Assembly: GCF_000769405.2 (NCBI RefSeq) | Contig: NZ_CP053441.1 | Coordinates: 428,831-492,830, forward strand | Source: Rhizobium brockwellii | GTDB taxonomy: Bacteria > Pseudomonadota > Alphaproteobacteria > Rhizobiales > Rhizobiaceae | Direction: 5' to 3' | DNA: 64,000 nucleotides | Shown: in pieces, positions 1 to 8,604 of the stretch | Layout of the letters: each line of letters starts with the position of its first letter | Position numbering within the stretch: position 1 is the first letter of the stretch | Notes under the pieces: generated by a model | Database searches by the model: none | Told to the model about the DNA's origin: nothing | Seen by the model: the letters and a program-made list of their open reading frames with translations, nothing else | Made by a program: the position numbers and the translations under genes

Positions 1-2
1 TC

Positions 3-320
3 GAACAGACGCTGAAGGACGTGGCGCTCGGCACCGGCATGATCGAGGCGCTGCAGCGCCTGGAGCGCCGCATGACCGCCGAGGAGGTCATCCGCGTCAT
101 CCGCGCCGTGATCCAGGGCGAAGTCGAGGGCAGCAACCGCGTCGAGTTGCTGCGCGAACATGCGCGCGACCTGCGCTTCCGCCGCTGGGAAAAGGCCGAC
201 AGGGCCAGTGAAAAGCTGAAAGCCAAGATCGTCATGCCGGCGATGATGATCGTCGTATCGATCCTTCTTCTGGTGCTGGCGCCTGCAATTGTCGAGATGA
301 TGTCGAGTGGGATGTTCTGA
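3..320 (+). CDS. Type II secretion F / TadC-like protein, 3' part only
   Basis: The frame is open to the left edge of the window, so only the last 105 residues are seen; no true start is present (a GTG at 21 is internal). The fragment is a helical cytoplasmic segment ending in one hydrophobic membrane helix (about residues 78-98, rich in I, V, L and A) and a short tail. This matches the C-terminal half of T2SS-F domain inner-membrane proteins such as TadB/TadC of Flp (Tad) pilus systems, which form the pilus assembly platform with the TadA ATPase. The next gene starts 2 bases after the stop, so the FHA protein is probably co-transcribed with a tad cluster lying to the left. TadC rather than TadB is inferred from the short hydrophobic end. 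Confidence 0.65.
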   Translation, partial: EQTLKDVALGTGMIEALQRLERRMTAEEVIRVIRAVIQGEVEGSNRVELLREHARDLRFRRWEKADRASEKLKAKIVMPAMMIVVSILLLVLAPAIVEMMSSGMF

Positions 321-322
321 TC

Positions 323-1201
323 ATGGCCTTTTTTTCCTTCTTTCGCGGAAACAAACCAAGCCTTCTGCAGACCGGTCCCGGCGGCCAGAGCCGCAGCCAT
401 GTGCTCGACCGGCCGGAGATGTCGATCGGCAGGGCCGCTAATGCCGATATCGTCGTCGACGATCCATTCCTGGCGCCGATCCATGCGCGCATCGAGCGGC
501 AGAGCGACGGCGGCTTCATCATTCGCCGCATGGGGCTGAACCCGATCATGCTGCGCGGCGAAGCGCTGTTGCAGACGGCGTCGCTGAAAGCCGGCGACAG
601 CTTCCGTCTCGGCAAGGACGTCGAATTCCAATTCGTCGTCAAGGCCGCTGCCAAGGAAGCGCCGAAGAAGGAGGCTTCCAAGGCCGGCGACGACAAGCCG
701 AAGAAGTCGCTGCTCAAGCAGCCGGCCTTTCTGGCCGGCATGGGTGTCGCCTATCTCGCCATCGTCGGCATCATCGGCTACGTGATCCTCTCCGACAGCG
801 GCACCGCGGAGGGTGGCCCGACGGCAGAACGCATCAATGCGGAAGCCGCCCGCATTCCGACATGCATCAAGAATGCCCGGCGCATGCGCCAGGTTTCGGA
901 GGCCAGCTTCAACGGGGCAGTCGGCGGACGTGTCGGCAGGGATGGCGACGCAACCTATGCCGCCCTTTCGCTGGCAGCCGAGCCATCAGACGACGCCGCG
1001 CTGGCAAAGGCCGCCGAGCCGATCGTCGAGGCCTACAAGCGCACGGCACTTGCAGCCCTTGCCTCGGAAAACCGCGGCAACAAAACGCTGGCGCAGACCC
1101 TCTACCAACAGACCTACGATCTCGTTCCCGACGTCAACTGCTCGGCTGCGCGTTTCGCGCTGCAGCGGCGGGCTGTGGTGAAGCCGCCGGCGCGCCGCTG
1201 A
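323..1201 (+). CDS. FHA domain membrane protein
   Basis: 292 residues. An N-terminal forkhead-associated domain (about 25-108) carries the recognisable order RPEMSIGR, then a conserved Asp-rich turn, then IHARIE, which is the phosphothreonine-binding core. A Lys/Ala-rich charged linker (110-130) and one membrane helix (about 135-157) follow, then a 130-residue domain with a single late Cys that I do not recognise. FHA proteins read phosphorylation by Ser/Thr kinases. The window also encodes a kinase-fold protein (11565-13970), and a remnant joining the 3' ends of both genes lies at 7737-7953, so the two probably belong together. It starts 2 bases after the Tad gene stop. Its last 64 codons are duplicated at 7762-7953. 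Confidence 0.85.
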   Translation: MAFFSFFRGNKPSLLQTGPGGQSRSHVLDRPEMSIGRAANADIVVDDPFLAPIHARIERQSDGGFIIRRMGLNPIMLRGEALLQTASLKAGDSFRLGKDVEFQFVVKAAAKEAPKKEASKAGDDKPKKSLLKQPAFLAGMGVAYLAIVGIIGYVILSDSGTAEGGPTAERINAEAARIPTCIKNARRMRQVSEASFNGAVGGRVGRDGDATYAALSLAAEPSDDAALAKAAEPIVEAYKRTALAALASENRGNKTLAQTLYQQTYDLVPDVNCSAARFALQRRAVVKPPARR

Positions 1202-1208
1202 TCGCCGG
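1010..1208 (+). repeat. Direct repeat copy A: 3' end of FHA gene
   Basis: These 199 bases (last 64 codons of the FHA gene plus 7 downstream bases) recur in the same orientation at 7762-7960. By eye there are 19 mismatches. Of 16 differing codons 12 are synonymous, so the two copies diverged as working coding sequence. Confidence 0.9.
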
Positions 1209-1326
1209 ACCTGCTACCTGCCCGCCGCGCTTCGACAAGCGTTTTATTGAAATCGACCGGCTAGGCAGTTCGCCTTGCCTTGCCCTCTGGCCACCTCTCG
1301 CACAGCTATTCGATATGGCCACTGGA

Positions 1327-1932
1327 TCAAAGCACATGCTCATAGAGTAGTGCTAAGCCATACAGCCCCATGGCGGCTGCCAGGACGGTTCGGGCAGCCC
1401 TCGCCCAGATCGTGTCGAGCCGTTGAATGGCGGGGACGGAGAAAACAAGTCCAACCAAGGTAAACCAGGAGAAGGCCATGACGAAAATGATGCAGGTAGC
1501 TGCTTCACCCATACCGGTCCTGAAGTCCGGCTGGGCGAGATAGAGGCCCACGAAGAAGGGAACGGACAGGGGATTACTGAGCGCTGTTGCCAGACCCAAG
1601 CTGTAGAGCCTGAGGCTCAGGCTATCCGATCCAAGCTGTTGAGGAGGCGCTCCCGCGAGAGGGCGGCGCGCAAGCCGCACGGCCGAATAAAGCAGGATTG
1701 AGGACAGAACAACTGAAGCCCACATATCCAGGTCACCCAGCATGTAAAGGGACGTTGCTCCGATCGCAGCGAGATAAGAGGCAATGGCGGCGCCGGAGGC
1801 AATCCCGGCGGCCACGCTCAGCAAGCGACCCCAGGACGGCCTTACGGCCACGCGAAGCACAATAAGCAGATTTGGCCCTGGCGCGACCAAAACCAATGCA
1901 TACGATAGAGCAAGCGAGGCGAGAAGCGGCAT
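1327..1932 (-). CDS. LysE/RhtB-family exporter
   Basis: 201 residues with five or six hydrophobic segments and the family N-terminus: Leu-rich start, then VAPGPNLLIVLRVAVRPS, the conserved PGPN signature of LysE/RhtB amino acid or amine exporters. Start ATG at 1932 has GAGG six bases upstream. The start lies only 7 bases after the stop of the large RTX gene, so the two are very likely co-transcribed. The substrate cannot be read from sequence. Why an amino-acid-type exporter follows a secreted RTX protein is unclear; it is not a type I secretion component. Confidence 0.8.
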   Translation of the reverse strand: MPLLASLALSYALVLVAPGPNLLIVLRVAVRPSWGRLLSVAAGIASGAAIASYLAAIGATSLYMLGDLDMWASVVLSSILLYSAVRLARRPLAGAPPQQLGSDSLSLRLYSLGLATALSNPLSVPFFVGLYLAQPDFRTGMGEAATCIIFVMAFSWFTLVGLVFSVPAIQRLDTIWARAARTVLAAAMGLYGLALLYEHVL

Positions 1933-1939
1933 AGCCGCC

Positions 1940-4900
1940 TCACATAAGCATTCCGTGATGGGCTGCCACCGCCAAGACGGGCTCCGCGACGTTCTGGATG
2001 TCGATGGTGAAGGACTTGACGGTCGATGCGCCGAGGCTGTCGGTGGCCTGGGCAGTGATTGTCAGGGCGTGATCGGCAATGGTCTCGTAGTCGATCGCCG
2101 CCGTTGTCTGCAGCTTGTTACCGACGATCTTGAAATGATCGGCGTCGTCGAGCAGCGACCACTTGATCGTATTGCCCTCGGCGTCGGTGGCTGAAAACAG
2201 GCCGGCCGACGAGCCGATCTTGATGTTTTCCTTGATGCTCGTGCGCGAGAGCTTGAGATCGTGCGGGGCGGTGTTGACTGCGGGCTCGGCGACATCCTTG
2301 ACCGAGATGGCAAAGGTCTTGTCGACCGACACTGTGCCGTCCGAGACCTCGACGGTGATAGCGAAGGAACTCTTCGCCTCGAAATCGAAGGCCTTGGCGG
2401 TGACCAGCCTGTCACCTTTCAGCGAGAACTGCCCGTCGGCGTCGTCGATGAGCTTGAATTTCAGCGTGTCGCCGTCGCCGTCGAAGGCCGAAAGCAGGCC
2501 GAGCGTCGTCCATTGCGGCGTGTCCTCGGCGACAACCATCTTGGAGAGCTGGATGTTGGTAGGAGCGGTGTTGACCGGAGGCGGCTCGCCGGTTCCGAGA
2601 TCAATCGTGCGATCTGAGAATTGCGCGAATTCAACATCGAGGCCGTAAGTATCCTTGCCTTCCGCAGTGCTGGTAATGGTGTGAAGATCCGAATTCCATT
2701 GGTAATCGGCGTATTTGCCGGCGAAGACGATCGTGTCGGCGCCAGCGCCACCGGAAAAAATGTCGTCGCCGCCGCCGCCCGACATCCGGTCGTCGCCTTT
2801 GCCTCCGCTCAGGATATTGGCGAGCCTGTCGCCGATAAGGGTGTCGTTGTAGTCGGAGCCGGTGAGGTTCTCGATCGAGAAATACTTGTCTCCCGCCGCA
2901 TCTCCCGAGTTGACCGAGGAGTCGGCGAGACTGGCAGTCACGGCCTGCGTCGCATCCGAATAGGAGGCGGTGTCATTGCCGGAAGCGACGGCACCATGGC
3001 TTGGCACATCCACCGAGACGTGCAGTTGATAATCATAGGCCCTGTTGTAGTAATTATCGACCACCAGGTAATAGTCGCCGGTATTCTGGACCGTAAACGT
3101 CAGGTGGGAATCTTTTACATTCGTCGATCCCGGATCGAGCGGCCCCGTCATATCGTCATTGTAGGCGAGGTCGAGCCCGCGCGAGGCGTAGAGGCGGATG
3201 TTCGTGTCCGTGGTCACGCTCGGCGACGTGCTGTCGATGTCGAAGGTAACGGTGGTGCCGGCAAGGAGCCGGAGATGGTAGTAGTCAAAGCCATTCTCAC
3301 CGGTTGAGGCGTCGACCGTCACATGCGGCAGCGAGGTGGCGTTGGCGATGTTGGCGTTGGCGCCCAGGCTGAAGCGATCCGTCAGATCGAGCGCCTTGTC
3401 AGCGGAGGAAAGATCGAGCGTGGCTGATTTGACGACCTCGCCGCTGCCCATGCCGATCGGCGAAACCGGGCCATCCGCCGAGACATGAAGCTGGTGCGCC
3501 ATTTTGCCGTTGCCGGAATGCGTGATGTAATAATCGCCTGTCGTGGCGACGGTAAAGGTGATGAAGGAGTCGGTCCCGCTGGCCGAGCCGGGATCGAGCT
3601 GTCCACCCATCGCCTTGTTGAAGGCGACCAGCGCGTGCGCCGAGTCGTAGAGGCCGACTTGGCTGTAGGTCCCGTAAGGCAGGCCATCGACATCGAGCGT
3701 CAGCGTCGTCCCGGCGTTGAGATGCACGCGATAATAGCCTTCGCTGTAGGCTTCTTCGTCGGGCAGGTTGATCGTGACATGCGGGACCGTGGTCGAATCC
3801 TGGACATTGGCATCGGCAAAGACGCTGAAGCTGTTGGAGATATCGAGCGCCGTGGCGAAGGACGAGATCGCGTTGCCGACAGGCTTCGTCACCGAGCCGC
3901 TGCCGAGGCCAACGCCCGCAGGCTGGTCGTCGCCGTAGAGCACGTCCGCGCCCGCGCCGCCGCGAAGGATGTCGTTGCCGGCCCCGCCCAGCAGTCCGTC
4001 ATTGCCGGCTCCGCCGTTCAGTGTGTCGTTGCCCTCCTTGCCCGAGAGCGCATCGTTGCCGCCGCCGCCGTTCAATGTGTTGGCAGCGATGTTGCCCAGT
4101 ATCGTATCGGCTCCGGATCCGCCCTTGGCATTCTCGATCAACGAGCGTGGATCGTTATTGTAGAGCAGCGCGTTGGCGATATTACCCTCGGGCGGGGTGA
4201 TGATGTTGCTCGCCGAAAGATTGCGAACGGCCAGCTGGCTTTCGGAGAAAGTCGACATCGCACCCGGGGCGAGGTCGATCTTGAGGTCGCTGCTGTAGTT
4301 CGACAAATCGTAGGTATCGACGCCGCCGCCATCCCAGACCGTGCCGTAGATCGTGTTTGTCGCCGGCGCGCCCTGGCCGACACCGTTGTGGAATTGCTCG
4401 CCGGTGGTCGGGTCCCATGAATAGGTCGTGTCGCCGCCGTTGGTGGTGAAGTTGGGGCCGTAGAGATATTGAAGAGCGGCGATATCCGCCGGCATGAAGC
4501 TCTGCTGCGACTGGTCTCCCGCGTAATAGCCGAACGAATGGTCGGCTCCGAAGAAGATGGAATCGTCGGCGCTGTGCCCGCCCTGATCCAGGCCGAGGGT
4601 CTGCGCCACGCCCCTCATGATGTCCAGAAAGCCGAAATTGCCCTTTACCGGCTGGCCGAAGAAGAAATTATCCTGGCTGAACCAGGCGTCGCCCGCCTCG
4701 GGCGTGTGGCCGGGCGCATTGAACATCGTCGAATCGAAATTCTCGATGGGTGGAGCGTCGCTGTCATAGACGGTCTTCAACTGGCTGAATCGCAAAATGG
4801 CGTGGTCGGTCGCCGTTTCGGTCACTTCGGTAAAGTTGAGGCCGGTGTAAGAGGAGACCATGGCAAGGGCGGAGCGGGTCGCGTCCTGCTGAGCGGCGGT

Positions 4901-5134
4901 GAAGCCGACATGCTGCGCCCACCAGGGCCCAAGTCCGACGCCCGGATATTCGAAGCCGCCAGACGGATAATAGGAACAGGAAGAACCTTGAGCAGGGAAG
5001 CTGTAGGTCAGGGTCGCAGACGTCCAACGTGTACCCGAAAGAAGCGGGTCGATATTTGGATTTCCCGAGGGGCTTACGTCTGCGCTATCACCTGTTTCGA
5101 CTGATGTAAGTGCGGCTTCAATTATGTCAGACAT
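1940..5134 (-). CDS. Large RTX protein with inactivated serralysin-like peptidase domain
   Basis: 1064 residues from ATG 5134, chosen because GGAAGGA stands six bases upstream; a TTG 15 bases further out has no such site. Order: serralysin/M10-like domain (about 1-235), RTX glycine-rich nonapeptides (about 345-405), two homologous pre-peptidase-C-terminal-like beta domains (about 430-720), a second RTX block (about 770-800), two cadherin-like repeats (about 855-1050). No N-terminal signal peptide; this is the layout of type I secreted calcium-binding proteins. Where serralysins have HExxHxxGxxH, this protein reads RGVAQTLGLDQ (residues 174-184), losing all three zinc His and the Glu, while the following PADIAALQYLYG is kept. 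It is therefore probably a non-catalytic relative. No type I ABC exporter genes are in the window. Two LuxR regulators and a 52-residue ORF lie upstream. Confidence 0.85.
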   Translation of the reverse strand: MSDIIEAALTSVETGDSADVSPSGNPNIDPLLSGTRWTSATLTYSFPAQGSSCSYYPSGGFEYPGVGLGPWWAQHVGFTAAQQDATRSALAMVSSYTGLNFTEVTETATDHAILRFSQLKTVYDSDAPPIENFDSTMFNAPGHTPEAGDAWFSQDNFFFGQPVKGNFGFLDIMRGVAQTLGLDQGGHSADDSIFFGADHSFGYYAGDQSQQSFMPADIAALQYLYGPNFTTNGGDTTYSWDPTTGEQFHNGVGQGAPATNTIYGTVWDGGGVDTYDLSNYSSDLKIDLAPGAMSTFSESQLAVRNLSASNIITPPEGNIANALLYNNDPRSLIENAKGGSGADTILGNIAANTLNGGGGNDALSGKEGNDTLNGGAGNDGLLGGAGNDILRGGAGADVLYGDDQPAGVGLGSGSVTKPVGNAISSFATALDISNSFSVFADANVQDSTTVPHVTINLPDEEAYSEGYYRVHLNAGTTLTLDVDGLPYGTYSQVGLYDSAHALVAFNKAMGGQLDPGSASGTDSFITFTVATTGDYYITHSGNGKMAHQLHVSADGPVSPIGMGSGEVVKSATLDLSSADKALDLTDRFSLGANANIANATSLPHVTVDASTGENGFDYYHLRLLAGTTVTFDIDSTSPSVTTDTNIRLYASRGLDLAYNDDMTGPLDPGSTNVKDSHLTFTVQNTGDYYLVVDNYYNRAYDYQLHVSVDVPSHGAVASGNDTASYSDATQAVTASLADSSVNSGDAAGDKYFSIENLTGSDYNDTLIGDRLANILSGGKGDDRMSGGGGDDIFSGGAGADTIVFAGKYADYQWNSDLHTITSTAEGKDTYGLDVEFAQFSDRTIDLGTGEPPPVNTAPTNIQLSKMVVAEDTPQWTTLGLLSAFDGDGDTLKFKLIDDADGQFSLKGDRLVTAKAFDFEAKSSFAITVEVSDGTVSVDKTFAISVKDVAEPAVNTAPHDLKLSRTSIKENIKIGSSAGLFSATDAEGNTIKWSLLDDADHFKIVGNKLQTTAAIDYETIADHALTITAQATDSLGASTVKSFTIDIQNVAEPVLAVAAHHGMLM

Positions 5135-5190
5135 CACAAATCCTTCCAAATCAACGTCTTAGAATTTAACGGTGCATCGAATTCCAGCGC

Positions 5191-5349
5191 CTAAGCCAAA
5201 ACAGCGAGATTGTTTGCCGCCGGGACGAAGGTGGCCTTCGATCCGTCCGGCGTGAAGCTGGCGTTCCCGGCACCTGCCGCACCCTGGAGAAGGGTGACTG
5301 CTCCGGCTTCGCCGTCAGCGTTCGAGGAGAGAGTGATCGGCGTCGTCAT
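5191..5349 (-). CDS. Small hypothetical protein (52 aa) upstream of RTX gene
   Basis: ATG at 5349 with a GAAGG motif ten bases upstream, TAG at 5191; 52 residues, no Cys, no membrane segment. The composition (Ala, Gly, Ser, Thr, Asn-rich, ending NNLAVLA) resembles secreted beta-rich RTX-type proteins more than a cytosolic one. It is 57 bases upstream of the RTX start on the same strand, so co-transcription is likely. I do not recognise a family. It may be a co-secreted peptide or a decayed N-terminus of an RTX gene. Confidence 0.45.
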   Translation of the reverse strand: MTTPITLSSNADGEAGAVTLLQGAAGAGNASFTPDGSKATFVPAANNLAVLA

Positions 5350-5505
5350 GTCGTACCTTCACCAGTTGCGTCGGGGCGAATTCTGGCGCGACTGTAGTGA
5401 TGGTTGCAAATAACGGCGTCCACCATTGGGATGAGAAACAGCTTGAGCCCATTTTTAGACTGCACTATCGTTGTTGCATTGCAGCAAGTCCGAAGAGCAT
5501 CGCAA

Positions 5506-6399
5506 ATGGCATCAAATATTTCGCCGGATGTATTTTCGTCCGTGCTTGGGCAGATTTACGAATGTGTACTCTTTCCGGAACGCTGGCCTGCCACAATCGA
5601 GACTATCCGGCGCCTCTTACCTGGTATTTCAAGCCTAGACTTCGAACAGCCCTGTCTGCCGGCATTGGCAGCCGACGCTGCCGGTCAGGGCAACAGGGGT
5701 GACCGCGATATCGGGATCGCCACCCGGCCGGCCCTCGATGCCATCCTGATCGGGCACCTCGAGCGGGCTGCGGCGATCGGCCGCATCGCCCGCGACCGGG
5801 CGATCGCATCCGAGCTGCATGAGGCCAATGTGGATGGCTGGGAAAGCGGGGTTCTTCTCGTCGACGAGGCGCTTTACCTCATTCGCGCCAACCGGGCCGG
5901 CGAGAGCATGATCGAAGGCGGTAATCCGGTGCGTCTGCGGCATGGATGCCTGGAACTCAGGCCGGCCTCGGCGCAGAAGGCGCTCGAGCAGGCCGTGGCA
6001 AAGGCGACCGCCGAAACCGGCGCATCAGGGGCGCCGATCAATTTCATCGCTGTCGACGGCGCCGGCATTCCGGCTGTGATCCAGGTGATTGCGGTGCGCG
6101 AGGATTTGAGGCCGCCGCTTCCCGTGCGGCAATCAGCAGTCGCCATCGTGTTGGTCTCGCCGATGGCCACGCGCTCGCCGCCGCAGAAGGCGCTGGGCGC
6201 GCTTTACGGCTTGACGCCGGCTGAGACCCGCGTCCTCCAGCTTCTGGGGGAGGGATCGACGCTGGCCGACATTGCCCGCACTCTGCAATCGAAGCGCTCG
6301 ACGGTGAAGACGCATCTGCTGCGGATTTTCGCCAAAACCTCCACGAACAGGCAAGCCGATCTCGTGCGGCTCGTCCATTCCCTGTCCTCACCGGTGTAG
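5506..6399 (+). CDS. LuxR-type regulator (first of tandem pair)
   Basis: 297 residues from ATG 5506. This start was preferred because the protein then aligns end to end with the next gene (shared N-terminal pattern VLGQIYECVLFPERW versus LVGMIYDCVLEPVKW); upstream TTG and ATG codons would add an unrelated tail. A weak GAAGAG lies 10 bases upstream. An N-terminal sensory region of about 220 residues of unknown ligand is followed by a LuxR/GerE helix-turn-helix at about 232-290 (LTPAETRVLQLLGEG ... STVKTHLLRIFAKT). No autoinducer-binding or receiver signature is evident. It is divergent from the RTX operon, which it may control. Confidence 0.8.
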   Translation: MASNISPDVFSSVLGQIYECVLFPERWPATIETIRRLLPGISSLDFEQPCLPALAADAAGQGNRGDRDIGIATRPALDAILIGHLERAAAIGRIARDRAIASELHEANVDGWESGVLLVDEALYLIRANRAGESMIEGGNPVRLRHGCLELRPASAQKALEQAVAKATAETGASGAPINFIAVDGAGIPAVIQVIAVREDLRPPLPVRQSAVAIVLVSPMATRSPPQKALGALYGLTPAETRVLQLLGEGSTLADIARTLQSKRSTVKTHLLRIFAKTSTNRQADLVRLVHSLSSPV

Positions 6400-6408
6400 T
6401 TCTTCCCC

Positions 6409-7551
6409 ATGAATGTTCATCCGCCGCTTCAACTGACCTCGCATCTCGTCGGCATGATCTATGACTGCGTTCTCGAACCGGTAAAATGGGAGGCCTTCGT
6501 CAGCGAGCTGCTGCGTGAGCTGGATTTTTCCTATGGCCTGCTCAGCATCAGCGCTTTCCCCGAAGGCAACGCCATCTTCGGCGTCAGCGTGGGCATCGAG
6601 GGGCCGTGGATGGAAAGGCTGCCGGGCTACTGGGCCGATATCATGGAAATCTGGGGCGGCGACGCGCGGATCCAGCAATACCCGCTGGAAGAACCCATCC
6701 TGCAATCGCAGATCGCCGATGGCCGCCGGCTGAAGGCCAATCCCTATTACAGCGGTTGGTTCGCGCCGCAGGGCTATATCGACGCCGTGGCGATAGGGCT
6801 GGAGCGTAACCCGCATATGGTCTCCAGCCTGGCGCTCGGGCGTCACGCTTCGGCCGGTCCGGTGGGCGAAAGCGAACTCGGCCTGCTTCGTCTGCTCGCG
6901 CCGCATCTGCGCCGCGCCATCTCCATTGCCCAGCAGCTGGAGCTGCAGTCGATCGCGGCATCCGCCTATGCCTCGGTGGTCGAGCGCCTGCCGGTCGGCG
7001 TGCTGCTCGTGGACGAACTGATGACCATCATCCATGCTAATCCGACCGCCGAAAGCCTGCTGTCCCAGCCCAGTCCGTTCCGCTCGGCCGGCAACCGGCT
7101 GGCGGTGAGGGCCGGGGGTGCTGAAGCGCTCGAACAGGCCATCGCCAAGGCCGCATCCGACGAGGCAGCCCTAGGCCGAAGCGGTGGCGCCGGCATTCCC
7201 GTGCGCCATGCCGACGGCGCGGCCTATGTCGTGCATGTCCTGCCGCTGCGCCAGCGCCAGAGCCGCGGCGCGCTCTGCCTGCCGGCGTCGGCCGCTCTCT
7301 TCCTGGTGCCGGCCGGCAGCCAGTCCCCGCTGCCGAGCGAACCCGTGACGCAGCTCTACGGCCTAAGCCCGGCGGAGACCCGAATCTTTGAGCTGATCGT
7401 CAACGGCGAGACGCCGAAGGCAATCGCCAAACAGCTCGGCCTTTCCGCCAACACCGTCAAGACGCATGTCCGCAATATCTTCGCCAAGACGGGAACGCGC
7501 CGGCAGGCCGATTTCGCCCGCATGGCCGCCTCGCTTCGCGTGCTGCTTTGA
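6409..7551 (+). CDS. LuxR-type regulator (second of tandem pair)
   Basis: 380 residues, starting 9 bases after the previous stop. Similar to its neighbour throughout: N-terminal region, a middle segment with GVLLVDE and HANPTAESLL (PAS-like), and a C-terminal LuxR helix-turn-helix (about 317-375, LSPAETRIFELIVNGETP ... NTVKTHVRNIFAKTGTRRQ). The pair looks like a tandem duplication followed by divergence. Both are divergent from the RTX/LysE transcription unit and are natural candidates for its regulators; no operator could be identified. Confidence 0.85.
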   Translation: MNVHPPLQLTSHLVGMIYDCVLEPVKWEAFVSELLRELDFSYGLLSISAFPEGNAIFGVSVGIEGPWMERLPGYWADIMEIWGGDARIQQYPLEEPILQSQIADGRRLKANPYYSGWFAPQGYIDAVAIGLERNPHMVSSLALGRHASAGPVGESELGLLRLLAPHLRRAISIAQQLELQSIAASAYASVVERLPVGVLLVDELMTIIHANPTAESLLSQPSPFRSAGNRLAVRAGGAEALEQAIAKAASDEAALGRSGGAGIPVRHADGAAYVVHVLPLRQRQSRGALCLPASAALFLVPAGSQSPLPSEPVTQLYGLSPAETRIFELIVNGETPKAIAKQLGLSANTVKTHVRNIFAKTGTRRQADFARMAASLRVLL

Positions 7552-7736
7552 GGGGCGATCGAAATGCCTCGCCTGCATGAAAGCCTCGGCCCAGCGGCGC
7601 CGAAATGCGCTCAGCTATGGGGAAACTGCCTTCTCGCACGGTGGAAGGTACGAACCCTGGTCCACTCTGGGGCAATAAACCGGACAAGCGGCACACCGCT
7701 TCCCCTTTCCGGTCTCTAGACTTCGGATCGGTCAGG

Positions 7737-7768
7737 GCAATCCGGCGGTGACGCGGAAGATGCCGCCG
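7737..7768 (-). pseudogene. Remnant of the 3' end of a pseudokinase/FGE-like gene
   Basis: Read on the minus strand it gives GGIFRVTAGLP and a stop, matching the C-terminus GGIFRVTAELR of the gene at 11565-13970. Over 31 bases I count 5 mismatches. It joins the FHA remnant at a shared GCCGCCG. Confidence 0.65.
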
Positions 7769-7953
7769 AGCCGATCGTCGAGGCCTACAAGCGCACGGCG
7801 CTCGCAGCCCTCGCCTCGGAAAACCGCGGCAACAATACGTTGGCGCAGACCCTCTACCAGCAGACCTACGATCTCGTGCCCGACGTCAACTGCTCAGCCG
7901 CGCGTTTCGCGCTGCAGCGCCGCGCCGCCACGAAGCCGCCGAGGCGGCGCTGA
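7762..7953 (+). pseudogene. Remnant of FHA gene 3' end (direct repeat copy B)
   Basis: 64 codons with an intact frame and stop (TGA 7951-7953) matching the last 64 codons of the FHA gene at 323-1201, with four amino acid changes and 12 synonymous changes. No start codon context or FHA domain is present, so it is a fragment. Its left end runs directly into the pseudokinase remnant. Nucleotide homology continues to 7960. Confidence 0.85.
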
Positions 7954-8153
7954 TCGCCGGTTCTGCACCGCTGCTCGATGAATACAATGTGCCTTTTTCA
8001 TCATCGAGGCCGCGCGAGCCGGGTAGCGATGTCAAGGACTTGCCGGAATACTGGCGATGACCTTTATCTCAAAGTCGGAGTCGACCGTGTGTTTAGACTG
8101 TCGAAGAAAATTGGAGCCGCCGATGGATGAACCACTGTTCAAACGCCTGGACA

Positions 8154-8531
8154 TCAGCTCGGATGCCGGCTGGTCACTCTGACATAATAGCCGTCGGGAT
8201 CGATAAGGCGAAAGTCACGCAGCCCCCAAGGCTGTAGAGCAAGATCGGAGACCGTCCAGCCACTCTCTTTTGCCGCGCGATAGGCACCCTCGACGTCCGC
8301 GACCTTCAAGACGATTTCGACGCCGAGGCCAGCTCTCTGGCCGGTATTGATCCGTAGCGGATGATCGGTCGAAAGGACGCTACGCGAATTGATCGCGATC
8401 ACCGCATCACCGTTTTTCAACATCGTGTATTCGGTGCTCGACGAGCCCTGGCTCTCAAAGCCGAGAACCCTCCGATAGAAACCAATCGATGTCTCAGGCG
8501 CTTCGACAAATAACTCTAGACTCAGTTGCAA
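8154..8531 (-). CDS. VOC (glyoxalase/bleomycin resistance-like) protein
   Basis: 125 residues from a TTG start at 8531, chosen because a perfect AGGAGG lies six bases upstream and the VOC fold begins immediately (LSLELFVEAPETSIGFYRRVLGF). Longer in-frame extensions would add an Arg-rich non-conserved tail. The C-terminal signature DFRLIDPDGYYVRVT is typical of the second VOC half-repeat, with a candidate metal ligand Glu replaced by Tyr/Val context, so metal binding is uncertain. The substrate is unknown. It lies 73 bases downstream of the esterase gene on the same strand. Confidence 0.75.
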   Translation of the reverse strand: MQLSLELFVEAPETSIGFYRRVLGFESQGSSSTEYTMLKNGDAVIAINSRSVLSTDHPLRINTGQRAGLGVEIVLKVADVEGAYRAAKESGWTVSDLALQPWGLRDFRLIDPDGYYVRVTSRHPS

Positions 8532-8604
8532 CTGGTGCCTCCTTTTTTTGCTCAGAATGAATGCTGTTGCCAGAAGGGGCAGACGAGCCTGACGCTGGCG
8601 GGCT

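Larger units (their letters stand above)
7552..8153. other. Gene-free stretch holding a recombination scar
   Basis: About 600 bases without an intact gene. Bases 7737-7960 hold the two gene remnants described separately. I see no convincing ORF, promoter or terminator in the rest. Confidence 0.6.

Noticed and set aside
3485..4420. 311-codon plus-strand ORF inside the RTX gene
   Set aside because: Shadow of the Gly/Asp repeat codons; no recognisable domain or ribosome site.
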